The position numbers and the translations under genes were made by a program. DNA of 64,000 bases from Phycisphaerae bacterium. GTDB taxonomy: Bacteria > Planctomycetota > Phycisphaerae > UBA1845. The stretch lies in contig JAGFJJ010000011.1 of assembly GCA_024102815.1 (NCBI GenBank), positions 62,001-126,000 on the forward strand. The letters run 5' to 3'. This document shows, piece by piece, positions 36,022 to 45,473 of this stretch; position 1 is the first letter of the stretch; each line of letters starts with the position of its first letter. The notes under the pieces are model-generated. The model had not been told where the DNA came from. It saw only the letters and a program-made list of their open reading frames with translations, and did not search any database.

Positions 36022-36549
36022 TTACTCGAGCGGCTCGCCGAATTCGAGCACCCAGTAGATGCCGTGCTGTCCGCCGTAGCGAACGGCGACCCCGACATCC
36101 TGCCACCGGTTGTCGAGGATGACATCGCGATGGGCGGGGCTTTCCATCCAGACGCGAACGACTTCGGCCGGCGTTCGCTGCCCGGCCGCGAGGTTCTCGC
36201 CCACGGAATAGAAGCGGTACTTGCCGGCGACCGCGCGATCGGCCGGACCGTGTCCCGTTACTGGATCATAGTGACCGAAGAAGCCCTCGTCGGCCATTCG
36301 ACAAGCGTAAACATCGGCGACATCCGTCAGAACGGGATCGAAAACGACAGGGCTCTTTCCCGCCCCGGCCCGCTCCAGGTTGACCAATTGGAGGACCTGG
36401 TCGGCGAGGACGTCTTCATCCTCCGGCTCGACGCAGCGCGAGGCCGAAGTGTCCGGCTCGATGCCCGCCTGGTCCGGCGGGAAGCAGCCCGTAGCCGTCA
36501 GGAGCAGGAGACAGCCGAAAGCCCAGCGAATGGTTCCAGAGGTCAACAC
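36022..36549 (-). CDS. CAP/SCP-domain lipoprotein
   Basis: About 175 residues from a GTG at 36549; a TTG at 36615 is the other candidate. Lipobox 'LLLLTATGC', then a short linker and a CAP (SCP/PR1) domain: 'VLQLVNLERAGAGKSPV', 'CRMADEGFFGHYDP', 'YSVGENLAAGQRTPAEVVRVWMESPAHRDVIL', 'WQDVGVAV'. The domain is common on bacterial surfaces with unknown activity; His and Glu residues of the typical cavity are present (HY, GEN, HR). Exported and lipid-anchored. Confidence 0.78.
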   Translation of the reverse strand: MLTSGTIRWAFGCLLLLTATGCFPPDQAGIEPDTSASRCVEPEDEDVLADQVLQLVNLERAGAGKSPVVFDPVLTDVADVYACRMADEGFFGHYDPVTGHGPADRAVAGKYRFYSVGENLAAGQRTPAEVVRVWMESPAHRDVILDNRWQDVGVAVRYGGQHGIYWVLEFGEPLE

Positions 36550-36760
36550 CAGTAGATCATCGTCCAGAAGGTCCAGTGACCGCCATATTGTAATCGGGTG
36601 AGCCGTCTCAAACAAGAAATGCCGGAGCCGATTTTGGGGCGTTCAGGCCCGTGTTCTTTACAATTCCGGGACGGTCCTCGACGATCCGCGTCGGGCCGTT
36701 CAATAGGCTCCGCCCACGTACGACCGATAACCCAGGGCGAATTGAAGAGCCAATTACATC

Positions 36761-37603
36761 ATGAAGAAGCGAACTTTGACTCTCGGCCACAGTCCTGATC
36801 CCGACGACGCCTTCATGTTCTTCGGGCTCGCCAGGGAGCGCATCGACACCCGCGGGTGGTCGTTTGAGCACGTCCTCCAGGACATTCAGACGCTCAACGA
36901 GCGGGCCCGACGCGGGGAGCTGGATATCACCGCCATCAGCATTCACGCCTACCCCTATGTGGCCGACCGGTACGCCCTGACGGAGTGCGGATCGAGCATG
37001 GGCGACGGATACGGTCCGATGGTGGTGGCGCGAGAAGCGTGCAGCGTGGAGGAACTCCGCGGGCGGCGGATCGCCGTACCCGGTGAAATGACCACCGCCT
37101 TCCTGGCGCTGAACCTGCTGCTCGGCCGAGGGAGCTTCGAGCATGAAGTCATCATGTTCGATCGCATTCTCGAACATGTGGCTGCGGGGCGAGCGGACGC
37201 CGGATTGATCATCCACGAGGGGCAGTTGACCTACCAGCAACATCGGCTGGTCAAGATCGTGGACCTGGGAGAGTGGTGGAAGCAGTCCACCGGATTGCCG
37301 CTGCCGCTGGGCGGAAACTGCATCCGCCGTGATTTCGGCCTGGAAGCGATGCAGGAGGTCGCGGAGGTGCTGAAAGAGAGCATCCAGTACAGCCTGGACC
37401 ATCGCGAAGAGGCGGTCAGGCACGCCTTGCAGTATGCGCGGGACATGGGAGTGGAACTGGCCGATCGCTTCGTGGGCATGTACGTCAATGAATGGACCAT
37501 TGGCTACGGCGAGACGGGCCGGAAGTCGGTTCGGGAACTGCTCCGCCGCGGCGCCGAGGCGGGGATCGTTCCTGCCGTCGCAGACATTGACTTCATAGGC
37601 TAA
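36761..37603 (+). CDS. mqnD: 1,4-dihydroxy-6-naphthoate synthase
   Basis: 280 residues. Last known ring-forming enzyme of the futalosine route to menaquinone. Opens 'LTLGHSPDPDDAFMFFGLA', then 'LDITAISIHAYPY', 'CGSSMGDGYGPMVVA', 'GEMTTAFLALNL', 'GLIIHEGQLTY', 'LPLPLGGNCIRR', the periplasmic-binding-protein-like fold of MqnD. Length typical. No other mqn genes are adjacent. It implies menaquinone-based respiration. Confidence 0.92.
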   Translation: MKKRTLTLGHSPDPDDAFMFFGLARERIDTRGWSFEHVLQDIQTLNERARRGELDITAISIHAYPYVADRYALTECGSSMGDGYGPMVVAREACSVEELRGRRIAVPGEMTTAFLALNLLLGRGSFEHEVIMFDRILEHVAAGRADAGLIIHEGQLTYQQHRLVKIVDLGEWWKQSTGLPLPLGGNCIRRDFGLEAMQEVAEVLKESIQYSLDHREEAVRHALQYARDMGVELADRFVGMYVNEWTIGYGETGRKSVRELLRRGAEAGIVPAVADIDFIG

Positions 37604-37641
37604 CAAGTCCCCCGGCGGCGCGTCGAACTTTGCGTCGCCCT

Positions 37642-37647
37642 TATAAT
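37642..37647 (+). promoter_or_regulatory. possible -10 element before the zinc-ribbon membrane gene
   Basis: A perfect TATAAT 105 bases before the ATG at 37752, in the spacer after mqnD. No TTGxxx hexamer at 17-18 bases upstream, so this is only a candidate. Confidence 0.3.
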
Positions 37648-37751
37648 CGACGCCATTCTCATTGTTCGGTTAGACTGGCGGTGGTGTCTGGCGCCGAGCG
37701 GGTAGCGTCGCACCCATCGGTCTGCCCTCCAAACGCCGAAGGAAGCTCGAC

Positions 37752-38831
37752 ATGCCGTCGGTGCGCTGTTCATGCGGGGCGAAGTTCCGGTTTGCGGAAG
37801 AGCACCGTGGTCGGCGCTCGAAGTGCAAGAAGTGCGGGGCGATTTTCGTTCTCGAAGAAGAAGAGACCGGCCCGATTCCGATTGCGGACGAGCCGGACCA
37901 ACCTTATCGCGATCCGCAGTACGACGGTCCAAGTCTCGACGCGCTGAATCTGGACGGGCCGCGCATTGAGCAGCCGTCGGCCGCTGCGTTCCCCCGTGAA
38001 GAACCGTCTCCGCCGCTGGTGCCTCCGCCGACGCCGGCAAAGGGATATATCAACAACCTGACCTGGACGTTGCTGTTTTTCACGTCACCCACAAACCTGA
38101 TCACGATGCTGGTAGTCTGGTTCATGCTTGGGGTCGTTCTCCCGCTTGTGAGCTTCGGCGGCATACTCGGGCTGATCGCCTTCATATTCATCATGGGGCT
38201 TTTTGCGGCATTTGAGTTCGAAGTCGTAAAGTCAGCCGCCGCGGGGGAGGACGGCCTGCCCACGCTGGCGTTCGAGGGAGACTTCGTGGGAGAGGTTTTC
38301 GCGCCGATTTTCAAGTGGCTGGCGAGTTGGGTCGCGATCATGCTCCCGGCCATAGGCTTCGTCCTGCTGAAGTTGTATCTCGGGGAACCCGTGGACGAGG
38401 ATGCGACTGGTAAGCTGTTCTTCTCGGGGCTGGAACAATTGCCGTCCACATTCAAGGCGGAGCCGATTACGGCCAGCCTCATCCTGTTGGGCGTGTTCTT
38501 CTGGCCGATTGTCGTGCTGGCGGTCGCCGTAGAGGGAATTCGCGTGCTCTGGCGCGTGGACCTCATGGTGATCACGATTTTGCGATCGCCGGGCCCCTAC
38601 CTGGTCACCGTCATCATCGTCGTCGTCTCCTTCATCGCGGCGCCTGCGCTGGCCCAAGGTATCGAGTCCGCAGCCGTGGCGACCGGGGCCACTCCCGGAT
38701 TCGGGCAGCGGCTATTCAGCGGTGCGGTCATTCAACTTGTGGACCTTTATTTGACCCTGGTCGCATTGCAAGTCATCGGGTTGTACTTCCGCCATTACAA
38801 GCACCGCTTCGCTTTCGATTGGGGGCAGTAG
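37752..38831 (+). CDS. membrane protein with N-terminal zinc knuckle
   Basis: 359 residues. The N-terminal 35 residues form a zinc knuckle ('VRCSCGAKFRF...SKCKKCGAIFVL'), the MJ0042-like layout. An acidic Pro-rich linker of about 60 residues follows, then six or seven membrane helices with a periplasmic or cytosolic loop near residue 205-235. No enzyme motif. The knuckle-linker-membrane design is frequent in planctomycetes; function unknown. Confidence 0.65.
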   Translation: MPSVRCSCGAKFRFAEEHRGRRSKCKKCGAIFVLEEEETGPIPIADEPDQPYRDPQYDGPSLDALNLDGPRIEQPSAAAFPREEPSPPLVPPPTPAKGYINNLTWTLLFFTSPTNLITMLVVWFMLGVVLPLVSFGGILGLIAFIFIMGLFAAFEFEVVKSAAAGEDGLPTLAFEGDFVGEVFAPIFKWLASWVAIMLPAIGFVLLKLYLGEPVDEDATGKLFFSGLEQLPSTFKAEPITASLILLGVFFWPIVVLAVAVEGIRVLWRVDLMVITILRSPGPYLVTVIIVVVSFIAAPALAQGIESAAVATGATPGFGQRLFSGAVIQLVDLYLTLVALQVIGLYFRHYKHRFAFDWGQ

Positions 38832-38870
38832 GGAATGCGGAATGGTGAATGTGGAATGCTGAATTGAATG
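38832..38870 (+). repeat. degenerate 7-bp tandem repeat
   Basis: Five units in line after the stop codon: GGAATGC, GGAATGG, TGAATGT, GGAATGC, TGAATTG, then AATG. Consensus (G/T)GAATGN. Confidence 0.6.
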
Positions 38871-38974
38871 ACCGCCGGCGGCGCGTGGTCGGTAATCGAT
38901 TGCGCTTGGGAATCGAAGGTTCGCGCAGGCTGAAGCGAAGCGGCGTATGGAAATCGTGTCGTGGAAGCAAAGAT

Positions 38975-38998
38975 GGTGCTACGGGAGACGCACCTTAC
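38975..38998 (-). repeat. GTAGGG-type palindromic repeat, inverted copy
   Basis: On the minus strand: GTAAGGTGCGTCTCCC then GTAGCACC, a close relative of the units at 6642 and 63187. It lies 7 bases past the stop of the convergent zinc-ribbon gene. Confidence 0.5.
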
Positions 38999-39004
38999 AA
39001 AGAG

Positions 39005-39484
39005 TCAGCCGAAGAGGATGGTCGAGACGATAACCAGGAGGCCGCCGGCAATGCCCAGAACGGCGGGCACGGGATCGGCCTTGTTCTTGAGGCGCCGCCG
39101 GGCCCATTCGGGGATCTGGCGCACGCGCAATATCACGAGTCCGGTGCCGATTGCCGTGAGGGCCGCTACGAAGGCCACGATGTTCATCAGAAAAGATCCC
39201 GTGTTGTCGGTCCAACAGAAGGCCCCGATCAGTCGCGCGACGACGGCGACGGCCGCCGCCCGCCACGACACGGGAACAAGGGAGAGCGCATCGTCCACGT
39301 CGCGCATCTGACCCATGATGCGGTCGACCTCGCGGGACCACGCTTCATAGGAAAAGATGGAACCGCACTCCGGGCAGCGTCCGGGCGTGGAGCCCCGGAG
39401 GTCGTATCCGCAGGCAAGGCAGAACGGCTCGAGGTTCTGGAGCTTCTTCGCACCGGCCAATCGTTCTAGATAGCGCTTGTCCAT
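39005..39484 (-). CDS. small membrane protein with zinc ribbon
   Basis: 159 residues from the ATG at 39484. The ribbon is N-terminal here: 'CLACGYDLRGSTPGRCPECGSIF', residues about 22-44, followed by an amphipathic helix and three membrane segments near residues 70-90, 97-118 and 138-157. The ribbon is the same module that sits at the C-terminus of the proteins at 6988 and 7830. Function unknown. Confidence 0.65.
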   Translation of the reverse strand: MDKRYLERLAGAKKLQNLEPFCLACGYDLRGSTPGRCPECGSIFSYEAWSREVDRIMGQMRDVDDALSLVPVSWRAAAVAVVARLIGAFCWTDNTGSFLMNIVAFVAALTAIGTGLVILRVRQIPEWARRRLKNKADPVPAVLGIAGGLLVIVSTILFG

Positions 39485-39741
39485 GGGGCTACAAGTTTGT
39501 AACAAGATCGCGCGGCGCCACGTACCGGGTCATGATCTTTGGAGCAGCCGATCAAGTCCAGTAGCTTGAAAAGACGGCAAGTTGGGAGGATTCGACGTTC
39601 TTCCCAACGGAGGACGTCGGCGGGGTTCAGGGGAGCCGTCAGTGCAGACTTGGAAGCGCCTCCACCGTAGAATAGGCAAGCACTGGAGAGCCGATATTCA
39701 TCGGAGTGTCGGACGGGTCGATCACAATGAGGGAGTCAGTC

Positions 39742-39954
39742 ATGCCAGGTGGACATGGTCCGGGCGAGGATCGCTACTTCCGTAAGCAGGAAAAGGAGAA
39801 GGCGTACGCCAAGCAGCTCCCGGGAGAAGACGAGGAGCCGCTTCCGCCGCCGGTGGAGCCGATCAAGGCCGACGAGAAGCCCGATCGCAACGCCCCCTGC
39901 CCCTGCGGCAGCGGGAAGAAATACAAGAAATGCTGCGGGGCCGAGAAGGATTGA
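39742..39954 (+). CDS. SEC-C motif small protein
   Basis: 70 residues: a charged, Pro/Glu-rich start and a C-terminal SEC-C zinc motif, '[17 protein letters not shown]', as found at the end of SecA. Such stand-alone proteins may bind SecB, ribosomes or nucleic acid; the partner is unknown here. 'GAGGGAG' lies about 7 bases before the ATG. Confidence 0.75.
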   Translation: MPGGHGPGEDRYFRKQEKEKAYAKQLPGEDEEPLPPPVEPIKADEKPDRNAPCPCGSGKKYKKCCGAEKD

Positions 39955-40071
39955 TCGGTCGATCGGCCCGGCTGTCGACCCGAGGAAACAACCAAAACGA
40001 CGGTCCCGAGCGATGGGACCGCCGTATCCGATTCCCGGCCCACAATTGAGGATCAGGATGGGAGACTGCGC

Positions 40072-40920
40072 GTGAGACGAGTGTGTTTTTTCCAGTTCTT
40101 GTTTGCGGCATCATTGATTTCAGCATCGCCCATGGCCCATGCGGAGGAGGAACCATTTCCTTTCGCGTCGAGCCTCAACGATCCGGTGCCGACGGATACG
40201 CAGGGGCGGGAATTCACAGAGCTTCCGTCCGGGCTGAAGTACATCGATTTGAAGGTCGGAGACGGGCGGTCGCCGACGGACGAATGCGCGGTAACGATCG
40301 GATACACGGGCTGGCTGGAGGACGGACGCGTTTTCGATTCCTCATCCCCGGGCCAGCCGTCGACGGTGGCCTTCAAGGGACTGATACCCGGGTGGCAGAT
40401 GGCACTCGAGACCATGAAGGAGGGCGGCAAGCGGCAGGTGATTCTCCCACCGCATCTGGCCTACGGATCGCAGGGACGCAAGGAGGTGCCGCCAAACGCC
40501 ACGGTGATGTTCGAGTTTGAACTGGTCAAGGTCACACCCTTCCCCAAGCTCAAGCCCGTTCCATCAGGGGTTGAAGAGCACCGGGCGGTCTTCGAGATCA
40601 AGTTCTGGGATATCGAGGTCGGCACGGGCCCCAGTCCTGTCGGAAATGAGCGCGTCGTCATGAAGTACACGATGTACGAGAAGGACGGGACCATTCTGGA
40701 TACTTCCGTCAAGAAAGACATCCCTGTTACCGTATCGCTCGATCAACTCTTCCCCGGCTGGCGGGAAATGATGTACACGATGAAGGTGGGCGGAAAGCGA
40801 CGTTTCGAGATTCCTCCGCCGCTGGCCGCGGGACGCGAGGGCGTCAAGGACTGGATTCCGCCGAACACAACGCTGGTCGTAGACGTGGAGCTGTTGGGCA
40901 TCGAGCCGGAATTGCCGTAG
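40072..40920 (+). CDS. exported double-domain FKBP-type peptidyl-prolyl isomerase
   Basis: 282 residues, GTG start, signal peptide ('FLFAASLISASPMAHA'). The first FKBP domain (about 50-155) keeps the core: 'YTGWLEDGRVFDSS', 'LIPGWQMALETMKEGGKRQVILPPHLAYG', 'VPPNATVMFEFEL'. The second (about 170-280) follows the same order, 'YTMYEKDGTILDTS', 'LFPGWREMMYTMKVGGKRRFEIPPPLA', 'IPPNTTLVVDVELL', but has lost the Phe-Asp of the active site and the Ala-Tyr-Gly loop, so it may be a binding or chaperone domain. A periplasmic folding helper. Confidence 0.88.
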   Translation: MRRVCFFQFLFAASLISASPMAHAEEEPFPFASSLNDPVPTDTQGREFTELPSGLKYIDLKVGDGRSPTDECAVTIGYTGWLEDGRVFDSSSPGQPSTVAFKGLIPGWQMALETMKEGGKRQVILPPHLAYGSQGRKEVPPNATVMFEFELVKVTPFPKLKPVPSGVEEHRAVFEIKFWDIEVGTGPSPVGNERVVMKYTMYEKDGTILDTSVKKDIPVTVSLDQLFPGWREMMYTMKVGGKRRFEIPPPLAAGREGVKDWIPPNTTLVVDVELLGIEPELP

Positions 40921-41257
40921 CTACGGGCATATATCCCCTATCGCCGGTCGCCGGCCGCGAGCCTGAACGCACGACAGGGTTCACGGGCCGGCATTGCGGC
41001 TCCCGATCCATCCGGAGCCCATTTCGCTGAATTGGTACCGAATTTGCTGGAAGAGACGGGTGCGCCAGTTCGGCGCGCGCGTCGAGCCGCCGTGTGCCCG
41101 GCGCATGAGCCGAATCTCGCGCGCCGGGGTGATGGCCTGCGCGCCAGAGAGCCCGACATCGGAATCGGCCGTATCGCTTGGAGCCTGCGGTCCGCCGCAT
41201 CGGATCACGACCGGCAGGAGGCGGGATTCTCCCGGACGGACCATCTCGGAGACCATG
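40921..41257. other. 337-bp spacer before the acyl-CoA ligase gene
   Basis: The ligase frame is open through most of it, but the translation is Arg/Pro/Ala-rich and unlike the family, and no ribosome site is seen until 'TCGGAG' at 41246-41251. No repeat or promoter recognised. Confidence 0.5.
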
Positions 41258-43180
41258 ATGAGCCACGGTGACTATGAGCGGGCATACCGTCGGTCGATTG
41301 AACAGCCCGCGGCATTCTGGACGGATGCCGCTCAGGCCATCCACTGGGATCGGAAGTGGGAGCATGTCCTCGACAGCAGCGGCAAACCGTTCTACCGCTG
41401 GTTTGCGGGCGGCATGCTGAATACGTGCTACAACGCGCTGGATCGGCACGTGGAGGCCGGACGGGCGGATCAGCCCGCACTCATCCACGACAGCCCCGTG
41501 ACGGATTCCGTGCGGCGGATGACGTATCGCGAGCTGCGCGACGAGGTGGCGCTATTCGCCGGAGCGCTGCGAGGCCAAGGGGTCGAGAAGGGTGACCGCG
41601 TCGTCATCTACATGCCCATGGTGCCCGAGGCGGTCATTGCCATGCTGGCCTGCGCACGGATCGGCGCCATCCACTCCGTGGTATTCGGCGGATTCGCTTC
41701 GAAGGAGCTGGCGACGCGCATCGACGATGCCAAGCCAAAGCTGATCGTGTCGGCGTCGTGCGGCATCGAAGGCAAGCGCGTGATCGAATACAAGCCGCTG
41801 CTGGATCGGGCCATCGACCTGGCCCGCTTCAAGCCGGCGCGCTGCATCATCCTGCTACGTCCGCAAGCACGGGCGGAACTGTTCGCCGGGCGCGATGTCG
41901 AATGGAAGTCGGCGACTTCGTCCGCCTCGCCGGCGCCTTGCGTGCCGGTTGAAGCCACCGATCCGCTCTACATCCTGTACACGTCCGGCACAACGGGGAT
42001 TCCCAAGGGCGTGGTCCGAGACAACGGCGGGCACGCCGTGGCCCTGCGCTGGAGCATGGAGAACATCTACGGCGTGAAACCGGGCGAGGTGTACTGGGCG
42101 GCGTCGGACATCGGATGGGTCGTAGGCCATTCGTACATCATCTATGCCCCGCTGCTGACGGGATGCACGACGATTCTCTACGAGGGTAAGCCCGTGGGAA
42201 CGCCCGATCCCGGCGCGTTCTGGCGGGTGATCCGCGACCACAAGGTGAATGTGCTGTTCACGGCACCGACGGCCTTCCGGGCGATCAAGCGGGAGGACCC
42301 GCAGGGCACGTACATTGGCAAGTATGACATCTCCTCGTTGCGATACTTGTTCCTGGCCGGGGAGCGCTGCGATCCGGATACCCTGAACTGGGCGCAGGAG
42401 CGGCTGGGTGTGCCCGTGGTGGACCACTGGTGGCAGACGGAAACCGGTTGGGCGATCGCGTCCAACTGCGTTGGTCTGGAGCTGCTGCCGATCAAGCCGG
42501 GCTCGCCGACCAAGGCCGTTCCGGGTTACGACGTCCGAATCGTAGACGAATCGGGAAACGCCGTCTCCGACGGAAAAATCGGGAACATCGTGGTCAGACT
42601 CCCCCTTCCGCCGGGGTGCCTGGCAACCCTCTGGAACAACGACGCCGGTTACGAGTCCTCCTACCTCCGCAGTTACCCCGGGTATTACATGACATCCGAT
42701 GCGGGATTCCGCGATGAGCAGGGGTACCTGTACATCATGAGCCGCACCGACGACATCATCAACGTCGCCGGTCACCGCCTCTCCACAGGCGGAATGGAAG
42801 AAGTGCTCGCGGCGCATCCTGACGTGGCGGAATGTGCCGTTGTCGGCGTGGCCGACGAACTCAAGGGCGAGGTCCCGGTCGGTTTCGTCGTGCTCAAGGC
42901 GGGTGTTCGGCGCAAGTCGGCGGAGATCGAAAAGGAACTCGTATCCCTGATCCGCGAGAAAATCGGACCGGTCGCATCCTTCAAGACGGCCATGGTCGTG
43001 CAGCGCCTGCCCAAAACGCGCTCGGGGAAAATCCTTCGCGGGACGATCAAGCACATCGCGGAGGGGTCGGAGTACAAGGTTCCGGCGACGATCGACGACC
43101 CGGTGATTCTCGACGAGATCACGGTGGCGCTGCAGGGCGCGGGGTATCCGCACGCAAAGAAGCCCGCGGGCGTGGGCTAG
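41258..43180 (+). CDS. prpE: propionyl-CoA/acetyl-CoA synthetase-like acyl-CoA ligase
   Basis: 640 residues, ANL-family ligase that adenylates a short-chain acid and transfers it to CoA. Seen: ACAS N-terminal domain ('SIEQPAAFWTDAAQAIHWDRKW'), 'YILYTSGTTGIPKGVVRD', 'HWWQTETGW', 'SDAGFRDEQGYLYIMSRTDDIINVAGHRLSTGGMEE' and the acetylatable Lys in 'PKTRSGKILRGTI'. The 'AAFW...W' start and the 'TPDPGAFWRVI' loop resemble propionyl-CoA synthetases more than Acs, so prpE is a best guess. Start: second ATG of a pair, with GGAG 6 bases upstream. Confidence 0.85.
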   Translation: MSHGDYERAYRRSIEQPAAFWTDAAQAIHWDRKWEHVLDSSGKPFYRWFAGGMLNTCYNALDRHVEAGRADQPALIHDSPVTDSVRRMTYRELRDEVALFAGALRGQGVEKGDRVVIYMPMVPEAVIAMLACARIGAIHSVVFGGFASKELATRIDDAKPKLIVSASCGIEGKRVIEYKPLLDRAIDLARFKPARCIILLRPQARAELFAGRDVEWKSATSSASPAPCVPVEATDPLYILYTSGTTGIPKGVVRDNGGHAVALRWSMENIYGVKPGEVYWAASDIGWVVGHSYIIYAPLLTGCTTILYEGKPVGTPDPGAFWRVIRDHKVNVLFTAPTAFRAIKREDPQGTYIGKYDISSLRYLFLAGERCDPDTLNWAQERLGVPVVDHWWQTETGWAIASNCVGLELLPIKPGSPTKAVPGYDVRIVDESGNAVSDGKIGNIVVRLPLPPGCLATLWNNDAGYESSYLRSYPGYYMTSDAGFRDEQGYLYIMSRTDDIINVAGHRLSTGGMEEVLAAHPDVAECAVVGVADELKGEVPVGFVVLKAGVRRKSAEIEKELVSLIREKIGPVASFKTAMVVQRLPKTRSGKILRGTIKHIAEGSEYKVPATIDDPVILDEITVALQGAGYPHAKKPAGVG

Positions 43181-43193
43181 CGCGTCGCAAAAG

Positions 43194-43213
43194 GCCCTGC
43201 CCAGGAGCAGGGG
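43194..43213 (+). terminator. hairpin after prpE
   Basis: CCCTGC (43195-43200) pairs with GCAGGG (43207-43212) across a 6-base loop, 14 bases after the stop. No T-run. Confidence 0.3.
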
Positions 43214-43323
43214 CACACCGAAGGATGCGGCGCTCGTTTGATCACACCCGCAATGCGCCGGATAATCCGCGCCGTCCGTGAATCCGCGTTTCCTTCTACT
43301 CTTGCCGACGGGGAGTTGCACCC

Positions 43324-44565
43324 ATGTTCACGAAAATGAAAGATGATCTCCAACGCGAGCTGGCCGCGATCCGCGAGGCCGGTCTGTACAAGGAGGAGCG
43401 GCTGATTCTCACGCCGCAGGCGGCCGACATCCGCGTGCGCTATCCGGAGTCGGCTCCGCCCAAGGATGTCATCAACTTCTGCGCCAACAACTACCTGGGG
43501 CTCTCCTCACACCCTAAGGTCATCGAGGCGGCGCGAAAGGCGCTGGACACGCACGGCTTCGGGCTCTCCAGCGTGCGCTTCATCTGCGGTACGCAGGATA
43601 TCCACAAGCAACTCGAACAGAAGATCAGCAAGTTCCTCGGCACCGAAGATACCATCCTCTTCGCGGCCTGCTTCGACGCCAACGGCGGGCTCTTTGAGCC
43701 GCTGCTCGGAGCCGACGACGCCATCATCACCGATCAACTCAACCACGCATCGATCATCGACGGCATCCGCCTGTGCAAGGCCAAGCGGCACATCTACAAG
43801 AACAACGACATGGCCGAACTGGAAGCGCGGCTCGTCGAGACCAAAGCCGCCCGCTACCGCATGATCGCCACCGACGGAGCGTTCAGCATGGACGGGACCG
43901 TCGCGCAGGTGGACAAGATCTGCGACCTGGCGGAGAAGTACGACGCACTGGTCATGGTGGATGACTGCCACTGCACGGGTTTCATGGGTCGCACCGGACG
44001 GGGGTCGGCCGAGCACTGCGGGGCGATGGGCCGGGTCGATGTCATCACCTCGACACTCGGCAAGGCGCTGGGCGGCGCGAGCGGCGGGTTCACCAGCGGG
44101 CGGAGGGAGATCATCGAATTGCTGAGGCAGCGGTCGCGGCCGTACCTCTTCAGCAATACGGTTTCGCCGGTGGTGATCGGGGCAAGCATCGCGGTAATCG
44201 ACCTGCTGAGCGAATCGACGCAGCTTCGCGACAAGCTGGAAGCGAACACAAAGCGCTTCCGCAAGGGCATGACCGAGGCCGGGTTCGACATCAAGCCCGG
44301 CGAACATCCCATCGTGCCCATCATGCTGTACAACGCCAAGCTCGCCCAGAACGTGGCCCGCGACCTCTACGCCGAGGGCATCTACGTCATCGGCTTCTTC
44401 TATCCCGTCGTGGGCAAGGGTCTGGCGCGGATTCGCGTGCAACTTTCGGCCGGGCATGAGTTCCGGCACATCGACCGGGCGATCGAGGCGTTCGCCAAAG
44501 TGGGAAAGAAGTACGGTATTCTGGGGATGAAGAAGGAGGAGATTGTGGCGAAGTATGGGGAGTAG
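43324..44565 (+). CDS. kbl: glycine C-acetyltransferase (2-amino-3-ketobutyrate CoA ligase)
   Basis: 413 residues, alpha-oxoamine synthase family, PLP-dependent. Splits 2-amino-3-ketobutyrate (from threonine) with CoA into glycine and acetyl-CoA. Seen: '[15 protein letters not shown]', '[22 protein letters not shown]', '[14 protein letters not shown]', '[13 protein letters not shown]' and the PLP Lys in 'STLGKALGG'. Length is slightly above the usual 397. Threonine dehydrogenase is not adjacent. Ribosome site GGGGAG before the ATG. Confidence 0.93.
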   Translation: MFTKMKDDLQRELAAIREAGLYKEERLILTPQAADIRVRYPESAPPKDVINFCANNYLGLSSHPKVIEAARKALDTHGFGLSSVRFICGTQDIHKQLEQKISKFLGTEDTILFAACFDANGGLFEPLLGADDAIITDQLNHASIIDGIRLCKAKRHIYKNNDMAELEARLVETKAARYRMIATDGAFSMDGTVAQVDKICDLAEKYDALVMVDDCHCTGFMGRTGRGSAEHCGAMGRVDVITSTLGKALGGASGGFTSGRREIIELLRQRSRPYLFSNTVSPVVIGASIAVIDLLSESTQLRDKLEANTKRFRKGMTEAGFDIKPGEHPIVPIMLYNAKLAQNVARDLYAEGIYVIGFFYPVVGKGLARIRVQLSAGHEFRHIDRAIEAFAKVGKKYGILGMKKEEIVAKYGE

Positions 44566-44677
44566 AATCCGGGGCGGAGGCGCGCGGGATCCAGAATTCT
44601 GTTGTTTCAGATTCTGCGGGTCAGTATTCTGGGCTGATTCGCCTGCGTGGTGTGTCCCCTTGGAAGTGAGTCTGCCC

Positions 44678-45058
44678 ATGCTCCACCTCAGTGGCAAGTC
44701 CGTCCTCGGTTTCATCGTTGTTTTCGGGATCGTCATCTGGGCGAAGTTCTCCCAGCAGGCGGACATGAACAAGCAGATGCTCTCGCAGATGCAGTCGGTC
44801 ATCTCGCAACTGGACTCCTACTCGGGTGATCCGGAGTTTTTCGACAACGTGCTCAGGAGCGAGCACGACAAGGCCTTCGCCGCGGATTGTGACCTGGGCG
44901 GCCGATACCGCGGGCCAAGCTGCAACGAGCAGAAATACATCACGGATGTTCTGGCCGGCATGCGCAACGCCTGTCAGCGGGCCAGGAAGGACGCGGCCGT
45001 GCTGGAGTTCAAGGCACTCGAGCAGGTGATGCTGGAAGAATCGTCCTCATCATCGTGA
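44678..45058 (+). CDS. small membrane-anchored protein
   Basis: 126 residues. One N-terminal membrane helix ('SVLGFIVVFGIVIWAKF') and a mostly helical outside part with two cysteines in 'DCDLGGRYRGPSCNEQ'. Ends with Ser-rich tail. The frame is open upstream into kbl, but the ATG at 44678 gives a plausible signal anchor. No family recognised. Confidence 0.5.
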   Translation: MLHLSGKSVLGFIVVFGIVIWAKFSQQADMNKQMLSQMQSVISQLDSYSGDPEFFDNVLRSEHDKAFAADCDLGGRYRGPSCNEQKYITDVLAGMRNACQRARKDAAVLEFKALEQVMLEESSSSS

Positions 45059-45068
45059 TCCCGTCGCC

Positions 45069-45428
45069 ATGAACAAGTTGAATCTCAGCGAGGTCTTCGA
45101 CCGCATCACTGAGCCCTGGCGGCCGCGGGTCGTCTGCGAGCTCAACGGGCAGCAGGTGCGGGCGGCCAAGATGCTCGGAGCGTTCGACTGGCATCATCAC
45201 GACAACGAGGACGAACTCTTCCTGGTCGTACGCGGGCGGTTCCGCATGGAGTTTCGCGACCGGCAGGTGTGGGTGGAAGAGGGAGAGATGATCGTCGTCC
45301 GGCGTGGGACGGAGCACCGGCCGGTGGCGGAGGAGGAAGCCTGCGTGCTGCTATTCGAGCCGGGCACGACGGTCAACACGGGGAATGTACGAAGCGAACG
45401 GACGGTGCTGAAGCCGGATCCGATTTGA
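45069..45428 (+). CDS. cupin-domain protein
   Basis: 119 residues, one cupin barrel. Motif 1 'FDWHHHDNEDELFLVVRG' gives the His-x-His and Glu metal ligands; motif 2 is 'VVRRGTEHRPVAEEEA' with its His. Likely binds a divalent metal. Single-domain cupins of this type are often sugar isomerases or small-molecule sensors; the substrate is unknown. It starts 10 bases after the preceding stop. Confidence 0.82.
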   Translation: MNKLNLSEVFDRITEPWRPRVVCELNGQQVRAAKMLGAFDWHHHDNEDELFLVVRGRFRMEFRDRQVWVEEGEMIVVRRGTEHRPVAEEEACVLLFEPGTTVNTGNVRSERTVLKPDPI

Positions 45429-45473
45429 GGGCCCCGCTGCACAGAATCAGTAATCGCTTGCGGAGAACAAGGC

